From: Gorsachius magnificus
Taxonomy: Eukaryota; Chordata; Aves; Pelecaniformes; Ardeidae
Direction: 5' to 3'
Assembly (NCBI GenBank): GCA_034008185.1
Contig: CM067081.1
Coordinates: 14,693,821 to 14,757,820 of the forward strand
Length of the DNA stretch: 64,000 bases
Part shown: positions 62,945 through 64,000 of the stretch, piece by piece
Position numbering within the stretch: the stretch's first letter is position 1
Layout of the letters: each line of letters opens with the position of its first letter
Notes under the pieces: model-generated
Databases searched by the model: none
The model's input: only the letters and a program-made list of their open reading frames with translations
Told to the model about the DNA's origin: nothing
Program-made: the position numbers and the translations under genes

Positions 62945-63095
62945 CTTCAGCTCCCACTTTCCCACTAAATCAAATGAGGAAAACAATAATTATTACGAAA
63001 GGCCAAGAAGTTGTCATTGAGTGCAAGCCACAAGCCTCTCCAAAGCCAACAATCACTTGGAAGAAAGGAGACAAAGTGTTACGGGAGAATAAGAG
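62945..63095 (+). CDS. CNTN5: Contactin-5 exon: first half of Ig5
   Basis: This 151-nt exon enters in phase 1 and leaves in phase 2. After completing an Ala codon it encodes [20 protein letters not shown], then [18 protein letters not shown] and [11 protein letters not shown]. The B-strand Cys is at 63022-63024 and the C-strand Trp at 63058-63060. The [14 protein letters not shown] run separates CNTN5 from CNTN4, whose Ig5 differs strongly. The acceptor TTTTAACAG is modest, and the donor AAGAG|GTCAGA has C at +3, away from the usual A or G. The exon should end with AG of an Arg codon (the family has N-K-R-I), which fits this donor. The partner exon with the Ig5 F-strand Cys lies beyond the window. 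Confidence 0.93.
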
Positions 63096-64000
63096 GTCAG
63101 AAACCTGTTTGGTAAACTAAATATTGCATTTGCATGTTTGATTCTGTGATATGATATGAAAATATAGTAAGTGAAAAGAGCATGTATATGTTAGCATAGG
63201 TATGGCATAATTATTTTGTCAAGCTGATTTGTCTGACAGTAGTGTCTTTATTGTTTCCACAATATTGAAATGAAAAATCTTAAATTTTTTGGAGATGCAG
63301 ACAAGTGAAAAAAGGTGGTGGGGTTTTTTTTCTGTTACTAATTTCAAAAATGCTTCAGTTACACTGTAGAGGTACTACAAATTTAGTGCATGAGGGTATT
63401 AAAAGCATAGAGGCTGAAGTAGTCAGGACCGCATAAAATATCAAATGTGCTTATTCATTTGAAATAATTTTAATAAGGCAGATTTTCATCTTGATCACAA
63501 TGGAAGTCTGTCTAAGAATAGTTTTGAAATTATTCAGAGAAGAAAAATATGATTCCATTATAGGATTTAATTATACAAGTAATTTCTGTACCCAGCAGCA
63601 CATCAGCTTAACAGAATATGTTTGATTAAATAAGTTCCGTCTAGTTCTCTATGTTAAACATATTTTAAGTGTTGCAGGTTAACTGCCAGCTGTAATTGCA
63701 CTTTACAAGATTACATGTCTGTACACTAGAATAGTTTTGCCACCCTGCACATGGTCTTTAAGTACACAGAGCAATCTTATCTTCTTTCTGGTAATGCATG
63801 TGAACCAACCACTTAAACTGACTTGTATGGCATTAGTGAAAAAGATAAAAGCAAGGGCTTTTTGTTCATTTGTGTAATACTGATGAAAGCAGTAGAGCAC
63901 ATCTGTCCTTGTTAGCTGCAAAAGCCATTTCATTCAGGTGAGTTTTATTTTCATCTCATGCCATTTGTTTTGTTCTGAGAAGGAAACCTGGGTAATTTTT
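63096..64000 (+). other. CNTN5: Start of CNTN5 intron within Ig5 (phase 2, continues past the window)
   Basis: The intron begins GTCAGA. No frame after it encodes the expected remainder of Ig5 (a D-G-S-L-R-I strand and a Y-x-C-x-x-x-N strand), so the next exon lies outside. Sequence here is AT-rich with no recognised repeat. Confidence 0.8.

Noticed and set aside
1..64000. CRISPR arrays, operons, insertion sequences, tRNA or rRNA genes
   Set aside because: No regularly spaced direct repeats, cloverleaf genes, rRNA segments or clustered prokaryotic-style genes were seen. The window is vertebrate intron-exon DNA.

Overview
This is vertebrate nuclear DNA, almost certainly from a bird. It is AT-rich, intron-dominated, and carries CR1-type LINEs with the octamer-like tail typical of avian and reptilian CR1, plus LTRs of a kind common in bird genomes. 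No bacterial-style operons, CRISPR arrays or RNA genes were seen. The two LTR families, which I recognise from memory, suggest a non-galliform bird, but this is a weak inference.

The only protein-coding gene I can support is a central part of a contactin, best matched to CNTN5 (also called NB-2, or FAR-2 in chicken), on the + strand. Seven coding exons were placed from splice signals, continuous reading frame and protein family match: 714-809, 20587-20790, 37463-37565, 53608-53789, 58625-58761, 60757-60886 and 62945-63095. They join in frame with intron phases 1, 1, 1, 2, 1, 0, 1, 2 from the first acceptor to the last donor. They total 1003 nt, or 334 codons, and encode the Ig2, Ig3 and Ig4 domains and the first half of Ig5. 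The start codon, signal peptide, Ig1, the rest of Ig5, Ig6, the four fibronectin III domains and the GPI-anchor signal all lie outside the window.

Layout: 1-713 is the end of an upstream intron. Three giant introns follow (19.8, 16.7 and 16.0 kb), then three short ones (4.8, 2.0 and 2.1 kb). The window ends inside the intron after the Ig5 half-exon. Each complete Ig domain is built from two exons bounded by phase-1 introns.

Mobile DNA sits in the introns. There is an antisense CR1 fragment (12095-12357), a degraded CR1/L3-like copy (about 13480-13800), a solo LTR (23368-23900, 5-bp target duplication GGCTT) and a second solo LTR (50889-51995, 5-bp target duplication GAAGG, with an internal ~50-bp minisatellite). 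A younger 5'-truncated CR1 (about 33815-35326) is nested inside a much older CR1/L3-like LINE (about 32870-33814 and 35430-35740). Lower-confidence ancient repeats include MIR-like SINE pieces and an imperfect inverted repeat with a tRNA-like arm. Smaller items are a canonical G-quadruplex motif, two perfect palindromes and several homopolymer or microsatellite tracts.

I found no convincing evidence of a previously undescribed system. The most distinctive observations are the two-exon Ig modules, the nested LINE, the paired antisense solo LTRs with intact target duplications, and the G-quadruplex motif.
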